DNA from: Varroa destructor
Lineage: Eukaryota; Arthropoda; Arachnida; Mesostigmata; Varroidae
DNA: 64,000 bases
Reading direction: 5' to 3'
Assembly: GCF_002443255.2 (NCBI RefSeq)
Contig: NW_019211456.1
Span: 24,111,061 to 24,175,060, forward strand
Under the pieces are notes generated by a model. That model saw only the letters and a program-made list of their open reading frames with translations, did not search any database and was not told the origin of the DNA. Of this stretch, positions 38,601 to 51,300 are shown one piece after another. Position 1 is the first letter of the stretch, and each line of letters starts with the position of its first letter. A program made the position numbers and the translations under genes.

Positions 38601-41600
38601 TGTTTAACGACAAATTCGCCATAACCTCTTAAAAACGATCTTTTTTTATCATGTTGTATTCCACTCTTTGAGCCGTTCTAGTTCTGCTCCTCATTTTCGT
38701 GATCAGAGACAGTGTGTCTGGTACGAGTCCAAGCCTCGTGCATGCGCTACCGGAATTCTATTAGGCCGTCATGATTCTTGCGGTAAACGAAAACGAAAAC
38801 CCCTGGGCCGTTTGAGATCGGAATGCATTTTTCTCTCTCTAGTCAGTTTGTCCGCTGATTATTGCAGAACTCGAGCAGACAGAGAGACAGAGCCAACACT
38901 AGAGGGCTTTTACAATCAATTTAAGCCACATACTTCACTTTAGAGAGTCTTAATCTTGTTGTTCGTCAGCGATGATTCGGTTCGATCTTCGCACCGGTGA
39001 GCGGCGTATCAGCACTACTCGAAACCCTGTTGAAGTTCCCACTCCTTCAGGGGTCATCGCCATTGTTTGCATCGATGTCAGTAATAACGACCTTTGGTAG
39101 CGCAAGCAGACAGCGCCGTCCCAGCGTTCAGTGTGATGACCGCCCTCATTTTTCTCCTGCAGGGGTGGTCTATTTCGACTTCGCTAGCAGCCGCTGAAGT
39201 AACAGAGGTAGGAAGACTCGCAGAAGTGGCAATAGCAGTCTCTTTTCCTGTTCTGTCGCCTGACGAATGTTTTTGCTGTTGGCTATGTTTTCACGAGACT
39301 AAAGTATCTTCATGGCTAGCAATCGACCAACTCGCGGAACTTTTTCGGTTGGTCCGATAGCTGATCGTACACACATTTGCTCCTGCCGGCAACTTAAACT
39401 TCGATCGATGATTGCCAGAGGCGCTACCAGTGTCGGGATGAGCTGAGCGACGAGGTGGACTGAATTCGGCAAAAGGGACCAATAACAACAGCAATTCAAG
39501 GAGGTACCGCCAAAGCAAGCCTCGACTAACTAGCCACCCACTGCCATAGAGATACGCTACCTGTCCGCTTAGATAGTCAATCCATTTATCTTATAGCCAC
39601 TTGCATCAAAGCAACTTTTCCGATCTAGCAGTAGGTACTGTCTTTTCTTTCTTTCTTTCTTTCTTTCATTGAACTAATTGAATAAGGCGAGAGATATAGA
39701 TAGAGAGCGTTAAGGGGTGATGGAATTCGCTTATTCGTAGTCATGTTGGGCAGGTTTTAAAGAAACTAAAAAATGTTACCAACCACTTTATAAAGCGTTT
39801 TATAGGCATAAGTGAATACTTCGTGGTCGTTAAATGGGCGAATTAGTTCACACGAATTTTAGACCTCTACTCGTTCGTCGAGTAAGGATTGGGCCTTGGT
39901 GCCTTCACTTGGGAAGCTCAAATTCGAATGGTCGAGAGGTCAGACATCATCTGAAGCTCATACTTCAGGTTACATCGGAACGCTCTCGTTACGCTGTGAT
40001 CTAGATATGGGATACGATATAGTAAGATCAACAGGTGTCACATAAAAGTACCACCAATATAGTTGGCTAGAAGAAAATAAAGGAAAGATAAATCATTTAC
40101 ATCTTTGATCTGTAGGCATTTCATTGAGTGACGCAGCTCTGATGCCTCTAAACTAGCTTCGCTAAGCTAGTGCACCAGATCTCGAACAAACTGAACAACG
40201 TAAAGTCACTGATTGCTTGAAATACCAGATTACGTTTAGCATATATAGCGTATACATAGAGTCAAATATAGCATCAATCTGACTATAGCTAAATATATTA
40301 GATGGATCCACCTTATGTGTCTGTTTGTTGCTTTCTGATCTGTGCAAGGTTGACATACATGCATGGACGAGATCAACTCAGGCTGGAACTTAGTAGGCGT
40401 AGCCTTGCTGAGTAAGAGTATTAGTCATTTATAGAATTTTAAAGTTGTAAAGACGACGGTTGCGTTAGTGTTTGAATTTCCTGAATCGTCGGCTAGAACC
40501 GAGCGGAAAATACTATTCTTGAGAAAATCATGTTTTTAACAATGACGAGTTGAGAAATAAACCGAAGCTCGAACGTTTTCTCACTGATTTCTAACTCGCC
40601 CTACAATTGTAGACGATTCTGCTGACTTAGAGATTCAGAACTGCATCTAAATTTGAAGACGCTAAACCCAACTATAGCCCAAAATTAACGTTCAGATTCA
40701 CAGAACCCGAGCAACTCGCAAGCGATCTTACTAGTACCCAAGTTAACCAAATCAGTACGCCATTTGTGTAATGGTCACTAGTATCGTATTCGTCTACGGG
40801 CGACATATTGAACTTTAAGTGAATTTCGAACCTGTGCCTATAGTACGGCAGTAAACACCTCAGACTGCAATGGTGACATTAACAATGACGAGTGCTGCTC
40901 GAAACGGGCCGCCACCTGTATGTGCTTTAGTTCAGAATTGTTTCTGATGTTTGCTTCAAGATTTGTGGAATCTGTGGAATATTTTTCATTCAACGGGTTT
41001 AACTTTACGTTTGTGACGAATGTCATACCTTGTCAGACGTAGCTCTACGATCCATCCCGGTCTTTATCGGTTTTCTTACATTAAAAGTGGTATTTCCGAG
41101 ACATCGTCGTGTATGACATGCTCTAATGTGAATGAATTCTCAAACAGAGTTTATTTTCAAGTTTTATATATTACCATTCATGCTGGTTGCAACGTCTGCT
41201 ATAGCTGCAGTTGAAGTTCAATGTAAGACTACAAGTTACTTCCAAGTGTCAACGAATCTAATTAGGTCTAACTTCTAATACGAAACGAGTATAGTTAGCA
41301 ATGCGTTTGCTAAGCTCGCCATACAAGCAGCTTCAAAGATCGACAGTATCTATTGTTGTAACTTGCTGAATAAGGCTGGTCATTCTTAAGTAATACGTAT
41401 ATTTTGCTATGATCGCTTGTTTTTAAGACCTTGATAAATAGGCATCTGATTGTGTTAGTTAGGAATACGCTTTACCAGCAAGGCGCAGTTATTTCTTTAG
41501 ATACAAATAAGTACACAAAAAGAACCTTATATCGTAAGGTAGGCTAAATAGAAGTAGCCAATTATCAAAAAGAAAATTACATTTTTTAATTAGGTTCGAA

Positions 41601-44600
41601 TTAATTAAGGCACAATGCGTCAGTTTTGTTTTGATGTATTTCTATAGGATGGGAGCTAAATTTTAACGTAGTCTTTTTACTTTGATAAGCGTTAAGCTGA
41701 TAGCATGATTTTCGTCTCGCGCAATAACAAGTCATAGATTCGAATAAGTATGGAAGCTATTCATCTTAAATAGTTATTGTTTGTAGAAAATGTTCGACTG
41801 CTGCCTACGCCCGCTCTCAGTCCAGTGCCTAAATACGTTTGTTTATCGATGGTTTCCTTTAGACACCCTAAATATTTAATTAATAGTAAAATAAAGTATA
41901 AAATGTTCAGTATAACTGCAGTCTTTTTAAGGCCTAGCTAAAGCCGCGATTTCCATAAGAAACATCAGTATTAAGTGCTCAGAGACGTAAGCAGCTATTG
42001 GCCGACATTTAGGACCAGCAGTAGACAAAGAAAAAATTAAACAAAAACAACTCTGTATGTAATGCACGAGTCTTCCGAAAAACGGTAGCGGACGAAAATG
42101 TTCACTTGAATACCGTGTCTCCCAACAGATTTAATCATGATCATAATTCATCACTCAAAGATTTTCTATGGAAATCAGTAAACACTAGTTCGGCCCCTTG
42201 CTTAGGATCTGAATCTGCCTTAGGCCGACACCTCCCTGACATCCTGTTTTTCGGACCGACTGATGATCCTTTTATCCTACAGGGCCTACTATTATCACCA
42301 AAAACTTTACGTTCGCAAGGATTCGGTCTTCATTTTCTTGTTTCGGGGGCGTCATCTGTCGACCGTTCCAAACGTTACTTTGAACGGATTGATGGACAGC
42401 CTTAGAAACAGTATAAGCGTTTGAATGGCTGAATATTGGCCACCGAGCGCCGTCGAAATAACCAGTGCGGTTACGTGAAACAAATTCGCTCAATTCAGTG
42501 CCTTCTGAGTTAAAAGTGTTTTAAGTAAAGACCGGTTTTTGCAAAGATGCATTCTCGTCTGATCAAAAGTAGTTGAAGTTTTTTGAGGGTTGTTTTCTAG
42601 ATTGTTGACACTAAACATATTCAAACCTTGCCCATATGAAAATATACAGTAGGCTATAATAAACAAGAATGGTAAAATGGATCTTTTCCATGCCACCTCA
42701 CATGCTTCCATTGCCATTGTTGGCAAGTGGATGCATGAACGAAGCCGTGGCCATCAATTAAAGTTAACGATTGTTTTAGGTAAAAATGAGCATCATCAAA
42801 TAACCAGGTCCAAGGTTTCGGCTTGCCATAATTTACAGGGGTCACTCGCACTAAAGTCAAAAACGACACTTCTTCAACTAAGACCAACTTTAAGTTATCG
42901 AGAATATTATCTCCATTCAGGTAGCTATTACATTCGTTCGTTTGTTTGTCTGCTAAGCACGAGTCGCCATTACATCTAAACAGATTCTTGCTGAGGCAAG
43001 CCATAATCAATTGATCCGGTCAGGGTAACGTTATAACGAACAATACGCTGCAATGGCCACTGTGACGGTAGTATTAGTATTTGTCTAGAGCTAACCGAAA
43101 CTGACGACAGCAAACAAATGGACGCAAAAAGCCCATTGTTATAACGAGCCCATACGTACACTGTGTATACTATAACATTTAATAGAATATAGGTGTATAA
43201 GATACACAAGCTGAATAGAAGAATCCAGGAGTCGCGATACCTTGCGCGGGGATCGGTAAGCAGATGTTCAGACCATGAATCCCCAATGACGGTAACAATA
43301 ATGTCTCGTAAAGCTTAGATATTCACGAAACACATTAGCGACGTAAGTTTTTACGAATGGTTGCGGCGGCTGGCCAAAGAAAGGCTCGTCCGCTGTTCAC
43401 CAACCATACAAGACCACATACGCGCTAGAAAATTAATGGAATATTTAAGCAGCTCCAACAACTGCGTACATGTAACATTTATTCAATATCGGTGTCGAAT
43501 AAGTAGCTGCGTAACACTGCATTGATACATAACGAGTATCGAAGTTTTTCGTTTCTGCAGTTGCGTCAAGCTAGCTCGACGGAATGTTTAATATATGATA
43601 CATATTTCATAGCAATATATTCCCTGCGTTAATAAAGGCCCTTTCCAATTTAACTTGATACGAGTCGCTGGCTAAAGAGTATTTATAATTCACTTATTAC
43701 TTGTTTAAAGAGCAGCAATTTCAGGGTAGAACTTGGGCGGGCTTCAGCCCAGGTGTCTCATGTCTGTTCCGCTTGCTCATTAACGACGTATAAGTCCCGA
43801 GCCCTCTAAAACTGCGGAATAGTTACCTTTTCAAAAAAATGAGTGGAGTACACGAAATAAACTTTCAACTGTTATACGCTTTCTGAATAGACGCGCAGCA
43901 AAAGTGTTCACTTTTGTACTTCTTTCAATATGGTCTGTGACTCGACTGGGTCTTGTGCAAAGGTAAAGGAAATCATGGCTACGATATATCGTCGTTAGTC
44001 AAGCCGCAAACGGCCAAACGAATATACGTTAGAAATGTATAGTACATAATGAATGGCAGCTGTTGGCGACGCAGAATATGAAGCCTGTAATAGCTCATTC
44101 AACTTGAAGCAGACTAAAAGTGGGATGATTTTCGGCCCTATTGATGGTTCTGCTCAGAGGAGTACTGGTGTTTATCAAGTTCAAGTCGTCTGAAATGGAA
44201 AGTTCATTATCTTGGGCTGATTTGACATTCGTCAGCCAGTTGTCTATATTGCAAATATCTAATTTTGATATAAAATAATACAAATAAATGACAAAAAACG
44301 AGAAGATCTACTGATGAAGATAGGATATTAGCGTTTGGTACGCACGCGGCATCAGTGGACTTGCAGTCCCAACGCTTCAAGCGCAGCGGTAGCTTGAATA
44401 GATCCCGTCAAGAGGAACAGTCTCCATTTTCATTATACAACTCATTTCGTTCGTAATTATAACTTGCAGTAGGATTCCTTGTCTCATCATGCCCCCTATC
44501 TGTCAGGGGCGTTATTACTCACATGAAGAGATTATAGCGGATGGCATAGCCGCATGTCGTTTTGTATACTAATTAAACAAACATTTCGTTCTCGTACACG

Positions 44601-45322
44601 CGCCTTTCGATCCCATCGCTTGATTGACCGGATTCTATGGATGACGGAAATATTTTACAGCCTGTCTATTTCTAATAAGTTTGCTACCTTGTAAGTAGAA
44701 ATTAACTTACTTTATTCACTAGTCGACTTTATTCGGCAGCATTTTCGATACGAGATGGTAGGTCATCCTGTATCTATTGATTCTATTTTTTATGAATAGG
44801 CTGTTTTTAGTTGGTACCACGCTTTACATCAACAAAAAATCATCATTTTTGTGAAGTTTATTGTTCAATATTTTTCTGGTCTCTTCAGCTTTGCACCCCA
44901 CATGTTCGCAGAGGCAAACAGTCCGATCGGGTTATACATTCCGTATCGGAGAAAATACGAATATAAAGGCAGTTGAAATTACATAATTCAATTCGAACTT
45001 AGTAAAAGAAAACTTACTTTATTCGCAGATGCCGATGAAGAAAATGGGAAACGCTACCACGTCTATTCTAAACAAGTTACGCCTAATATATTTCATCTAG
45101 TAATCGAAAACAAGTTTTTTAGACTCGAGTAAAGCTCAGAGACTAACTTCCTTTAGCTTCCTAAAGAAATGGCGAGCAAAATGATAGCTAAACAATAGAA
45201 ATCTGTGTTCACCTTAGACGCAGACTATGAAAGACATTTTATAGAAGCTGTTGACGACCTGACGCATACAAAAGGATCAGACGATTTGTACATTTATATT
45301 ATACAATAAATGTGAAACGCCC

Positions 45323-45384
<62 letters not shown>

Positions 45385-48300
45385 TCAATCGGAAAATCAT
45401 GACAGCGCTAAAGATCCAGACGTCTTCTGCTTTGGCAATAAGCAGATGACAGCACTCTGCGGTCATTGACGGCTGCCTTTTTTTTATCGATTTCTAGTCT
45501 CTTCCCCTTGTTTCCGAATCGCATCCCTGCTTCACTCACTCTACAAATGGCAAGCAAAGACGCTCATGCCGAAACTAAACAAAGCGCTATAGGTCGACAC
45601 GAGTCCGAACAGCCATCGTGGGCTTTGCTTATATTGTAAATGCATCTTTCAGCTAAAAGGACTCCGCATAGATCCTACTTCGTCACACCGTGCAGCCCGA
45701 TATTGCATACGCAAAGGCCCGTGTCCTACATGGATTAACTAATAGATGTCAATTCGAAAGCGTAATATCAGCTCTCAAACCGAAAAGATTTTTTCTTCGT
45801 AGTTAAATTTGTAAGGGAAATAAGCGACGTTGCTTCCGAAGCTCGATGCAAACAGCTGTCCTACTCGCAGATTTCTACATTTGGATAACCTCTTCCGCGA
45901 TATCTTTCTTATTTTGTAGGTGACATCCGCCTGTTAACAGAATTTAATCTGCGAAGACCTGATATTGGTTAGCTCCGAAAACTGGCCCTGTTGTTACCGC
46001 TATATTCACTATTTTCTTTTCGAAATACGTTTCGATTAGACAAAAACTTGTGGATTGTCTACTAGATGCCACGTTATGCCTCTTAATATTATATATAAAA
46101 ATATATATCTTTATTTAGTTAGTACCCTGCCAAGTTTTAAGTCCAACGAACTTTGTCTAACCTTGCAACACCGAAAATACGCCTTCTGCTAATTGTTAAT
46201 TCTGCTTTACTAGTTTAGATACATACATTTATAAGCTATTTGGTAAAAAAAACGAATATATAATTTCCATATTCGCAGATTTCATAATTATTATTATTTT
46301 TGGGTCTGATATTAATTATGTTTTAGCGTAAATTAAATTTTGTCAAGTACTGACATCCATTAACAGCCCCAGATTTACGTAATGAACTAGAGCTAGAAAA
46401 GTGTCTACTGCTAAGATACGCTAATTTTCGTTCGTCTATTTCGACCAGTGCCCGTGCAGTTGTTTCAATTGAATTTTCGGTAAAAATAATATACGTACGC
46501 CTGGAACTAGTCCGATTAAAGATGAGATAATTTTTATCAATTTGATGAAATATAATACGCTGGCCCACTTTATATTTAATCGGTTTTTACTCAACTTGCA
46601 CTAACTGCACTGATGACCCATTTAATTGCTGGAAACTTAACTTGTTTTCAGCACAATACGACTCGCTCACCTTTATACATCGAAGTGTTCTTGAGCATGT
46701 CATGCCTTTCTTCGTTTTTCGTGCTTCGGCTTCTGCCCCCCGCGCGAGTGACTTTTAGAGTACTCTCAGAAGCCTCATATGTGTCCATTGTACTATAGTT
46801 ATATCATTATGCTAAACGTGATCTTCGAAATTTCAATCATAGCCCTATTGATGTTCATCTTCTTTGAAACGTACCTGTTGTCGACTCGTATAATACAGAA
46901 AACAATGAACAGGAAAACAAACATTCGCCTACTAATTAGCAGGTTTAATTTGTATCTATACATCATCATGAATCAATATCAGTATATTGTTAGTTATAGG
47001 TCAAATTTGTCAAGCTTGCTGAGTTCGGTACAAATGCTTTTTTCGGCCATGAAAGGCGTACAGCATGGCTCGTCTAGTTCAAAGAAAGATATAAATAACA
47101 TCGCTGTTGATTGTGTCTGAAACAAACATGGCCTGACGAATTGCAGTAACTTTTCGTCTTAACGCCTACAAATAAGTAGGCGCTTCGACCACACCCAGTT
47201 CATTATATAACGAATTGCTTTACCGGCGCTGCCACAGCCGATCATGGCTACGGTTCGAGGAAGACCGAAAACGAGACATGGATATATCCTGCATGTATGA
47301 AAGTACGTTATATAGTGCTACGCGTTCCAGGTGGTCATCTGCGTCGAATGGAAAAAATAATGCCACCAGGTAGTGCTTCGACCTGAAGCAGCCTTAAATT
47401 AGACACGCCTTCATAGAAGCCTGGACCCAATTAAGATCCCTTTATGCTCTGACCAGGACATGGATGCGGTGCTTTGTGCGCCGCTTCCGTTTTGCGCGGC
47501 CCGAGTAACTGTTTGCATAACCCTGTTGAAAATAAATATTCTGACGAATCCGAAAAACAATCGAAATAGTCAAAGTAGCAACGCGAAGGATCAAACGTGT
47601 CTGCTTTCTCTGCTTTGTTTTCTATATTCTTCGACCGTTTTCACTGTGCCAGCTAGCTTTTGGAATCAACTCTTTCCTATGACGTCAATGACCTGCTTCC
47701 CCACAACAAAGTCGATTCTGGACGAAACTCGCTGCACTTCGTTAAGGTTTCTTTAACGGACCTGAGAGACGGCATGGTAAGCTTCTGCTAATCCTAGAAC
47801 TTGAACCATTGGTGATCGTATATTCAAACCTGTAACAGCGACGAACTCGAAACGATGCGCATTAGCCACTTAGGACACGTCAGCTCCATCTGGGACCTTG
47901 CGTCTTGCCTTCTGTGTTTGCAACAATGTATACCCAGCCTTGTTGTATACCAAATCTGATTTAACAAGCTGGAAATTTTTGGGAATCGCTTTTTTCATGG
48001 TTCCTAGTTAATCTGAAAACATTTAAACATAATAAACGATCCACTCCAGTGGATGCATGTGCTTCTTGTTTTTGTTCTGTTAAAAGAACAAGCAGGAAGC
48101 ACAGACCTCTTTCCAGTGCTAGGAACAGAACTTCGTGGCTTACCAATATCATAACGAATATTATGATTACATCGTAAATGATACCATGGAGGTTATGTGT
48201 AACTAGTGCTATATCAGTCTTAAAGATCCAATAGGCCTGGATAATTTTGCTTCGTCGTCGTTTGCGTGTAATCAGAAATGATCTCCTGGACGGCTAGTGG

Positions 48301-51300
48301 AAACTTTATTAAATGATTTGTGTGTTCTGTTTAGGTGCGACAACTGATACTAGTTCGAATGAATGCAAGTCAGATTTGACAAATACGACCCAATCAATCC
48401 CAATTGTGTAGGATAAATAACAACCCACTGCTTATACGGCAGCTACTGAGGCACAAAGCGCTGTTAGGTCTTCCGCTCACTGTCTTCAAGTGAGGAACAA
48501 CTCCTTTGAACAGCATCGCATTTGCTACTATGTACGTAAGTCGTGTCTCTATTTCGATCAGCAAGTCATTGATCTAGAATGACGCCAGATGTATTTTGCT
48601 TGCTATTGACGATTGCTTACCAACTCCAGGCCTTTACAATAAGCTCAGATCAATAAGCTGCTTAAACTTGGCTTGACGTCTGTGTTCTGAACGTGATCCC
48701 GTTGAGTTCGAACAAAAACCTGAGAAATACAGACGCATCTAATACTTTGTACCCACGCAAGTCGAAGAACTTAGGTAACAGATTATAGCAAAATGCTAAT
48801 TATGTCAGAACGGATTCAAAACAAAAATGTGAATTTATCAGTGCGCGTGAATCAAAACACTTCCTGTTAATGGGTATAAAATGTATACTTTATTGGCAAA
48901 GTATACGTGTGTCGCATAGATATCATATGCAAATCGAGCTCGCAGAGGCTAAAGAAAAACCGAAACACCCTTCACTTTTAGGCTGTGTTCTCCTCTTTAC
49001 TCTCTTCCCCTTTCGCTCGATATACATATATAATCCTGATTATCCGTCCTCATTTGTGAGGTTCATATAATATGCGCATCTGCGTCTACAGATGGTTCTA
49101 ACCACGAGGTAAACTGCGCAAGGACTTCGAGGGAAGAATAGATAAAACTTGTGCGTTTAACACTGATAATCGTAATATTACACACAGACACTGTAATATA
49201 GGTACGTCGTTTCCCGGAGAGAACAACTAAACCATAACGACAATGACGGCGGGCTGATTTGGGTCTTAGTTCCTACGTTTCGCTTTGGAAAAGGCGCCTT
49301 CCTTCGCTGGAGAACGTGTTCATGGTACAGGAGTATTCCCATTTAATCTAACGGCTTGACGAAGTCAACAAAATCATGATTAGGGGTTTTCCACTCAGTG
49401 TTGACGCTACAATTTTCTTAATAAAAGTGCACTAAAACGAACTTCAGTTTCAACCAATAACTCTCTTATTTTATTACGGAATGCTTGATCGATACCGCAT
49501 TGTGATATTGACGATACAAATCTTTCGCGCTATGTATATATGCCATTAAGGCACGATTTGTTCTAGTAATATTTAGTGACTAGCAACCGGCAGCCACGAG
49601 TTCATTCTGCCTTAGCTTTCCGGCAGTTAAACATAAGCTATTACGCACAAGTAACTACATCGTATCATACCGACAAGCGTCTTTATATCTATAAATCGTT
49701 GGCTACTGCGTGGCTTAGAAGCGTAAGCGAAGTAGGGATACTAATATGGAATTTCCGTACCGGTCTTTACTTGCTAGTCTGTTTCCTGTTCTTTTATTGG
49801 CCAGCGCCGATTACGAGGCGCCCTTTTCTATTTTGTCTCTCCTGGGGGGAGGACATGACATGTTTGTATGGTGCCTGAGACACACGCACTGACGCAATGG
49901 TCCAACTGATGAGTATGCCATAATATATACGCGTGTATCTGTGACACTAACGGCCCAGTATTTCCCCATCTCGTAACGCTGTCGTGCAGGTGATATTCCG
50001 CTGAGTGAACCGTCTTAATAGACGATGATCCCCGAAGTGGTCTGTTGCCCTCGAAATGTCGTCTGACCACTAAACCTGTCGGAAGCGTGATTCGACGAGA
50101 AGATACACAGCCAGTAGAAATGTGCTAAAACATCAATACCTACGCCAACGATTTCATCGATCGTTACAACGCGTATGCTGCTGGAAGGGAATAACGATGG
50201 TCTGAACTGGTGGGGAGGGGGCAAGTCCCTCAAAGTAAACAGGATATATTCATTAATGGCCAAGGTCGTTTGGGCTTTTTTGCCTTTCTTGCAACATGAT
50301 TGTGCGATGCCAAGCGACTCGTGACGGGGTGTCGAACCTTGAAAAAGCACACACATGTTTATGAAGGTGGGACAAACGTGAGACCTTCGGTCGTGAGGCG
50401 GGAAAACATGGTCATGGAAGAAGCGAAGCTATCATCGTACGCTGTTCTGTCATAGTTTCTAACTTTCTTTCTTAAGTAATCTGGTGGAAATTGGAGACTG
50501 CGCCGAGGCTCGTCCTCGAATCGCGATAACCATTTGCTAGATCTTCAACGAGTGTATAATATTTTTTGAGAGCACCGTAGCGGGAGGTCGTTCATTGTTA
50601 ATAGTAATAGTGATGATCGTTACAATAGCTGCAATTGCTCAAGAAAGATCAAGTGCCGAGTGTCACATACGGAGAACTGCTACTGTGAGCCGATAGAGAA
50701 GGCTGAGCACCGTTAGCACCACGTAGGCTGCGGGTGACAATCGTCAAATAAACGCGCGTAGATTAATGATGTCTTTGAAACCTTTCCTTGTTTCATCATA
50801 TTCAATAATTGATAGCACCTAGCATTATATAAACAACCGAGTGCAAGACGTATCAGGTATGACCAGTTATGCATTGAATCTATCTAGCAATTTTGTAATA
50901 GGGAACGGCATCGACCTATAACAACCCTGATTTATTTATGTATTGTCCTCCGGTTAAATGCAGGCACAGCACAGCGAAATCGGCTGAACCACTGTTATTG
51001 ATGGACGTAATGGGGGCCGGGGGGACTGAGCAGCTTTCAACAATACAGCGTTTCCACTAACTATCCCCTACGGCCCCATTGATGTGTAACCTGCGACATC
51101 GTGTGCAGCTATACAGACACCCTTGAAGTACACCTGAGAAATTCTTCCTCATTGTTTAAGCTGGTTACGAAGCACGTCGAGAGCTGAGTCGCGTAATGGA
51201 CTAATATTCGAAAATGTGTTCAGGTAGGCGCAATTTTTTGGAGAATTTCTGTATGCATAAAACGTTTAACTTATTTGCATGCATCTGGGACATGTTCAAT

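Noticed and set aside
42880..43000. Cys-rich minus-strand stretch (ACLSKNLFRCNGDSC) resembling an LDL-receptor class A repeat
   Set aside because: It lacks the fifth and sixth Cys and the SDE motif, and lies in the stretch that reads as a mariner remnant.
45019..45306. Plus-strand coding-like pieces (DADEENGKRYHVYSKQ after a cag; LDADYERHFIEAVDD)
   Set aside because: Short, separated by stops, no recognisable family and no matching splice sites.
47460..47756. 98-codon plus-strand frame rich in Cys and Leu
   Set aside because: No similarity to a known family, no splice or start context, and codon use looks random.
49860..50356. Two overlapping minus-strand frames of 80 and 113 codons
   Set aside because: No domain motif and no strong donor in the phase needed for the protease gene.
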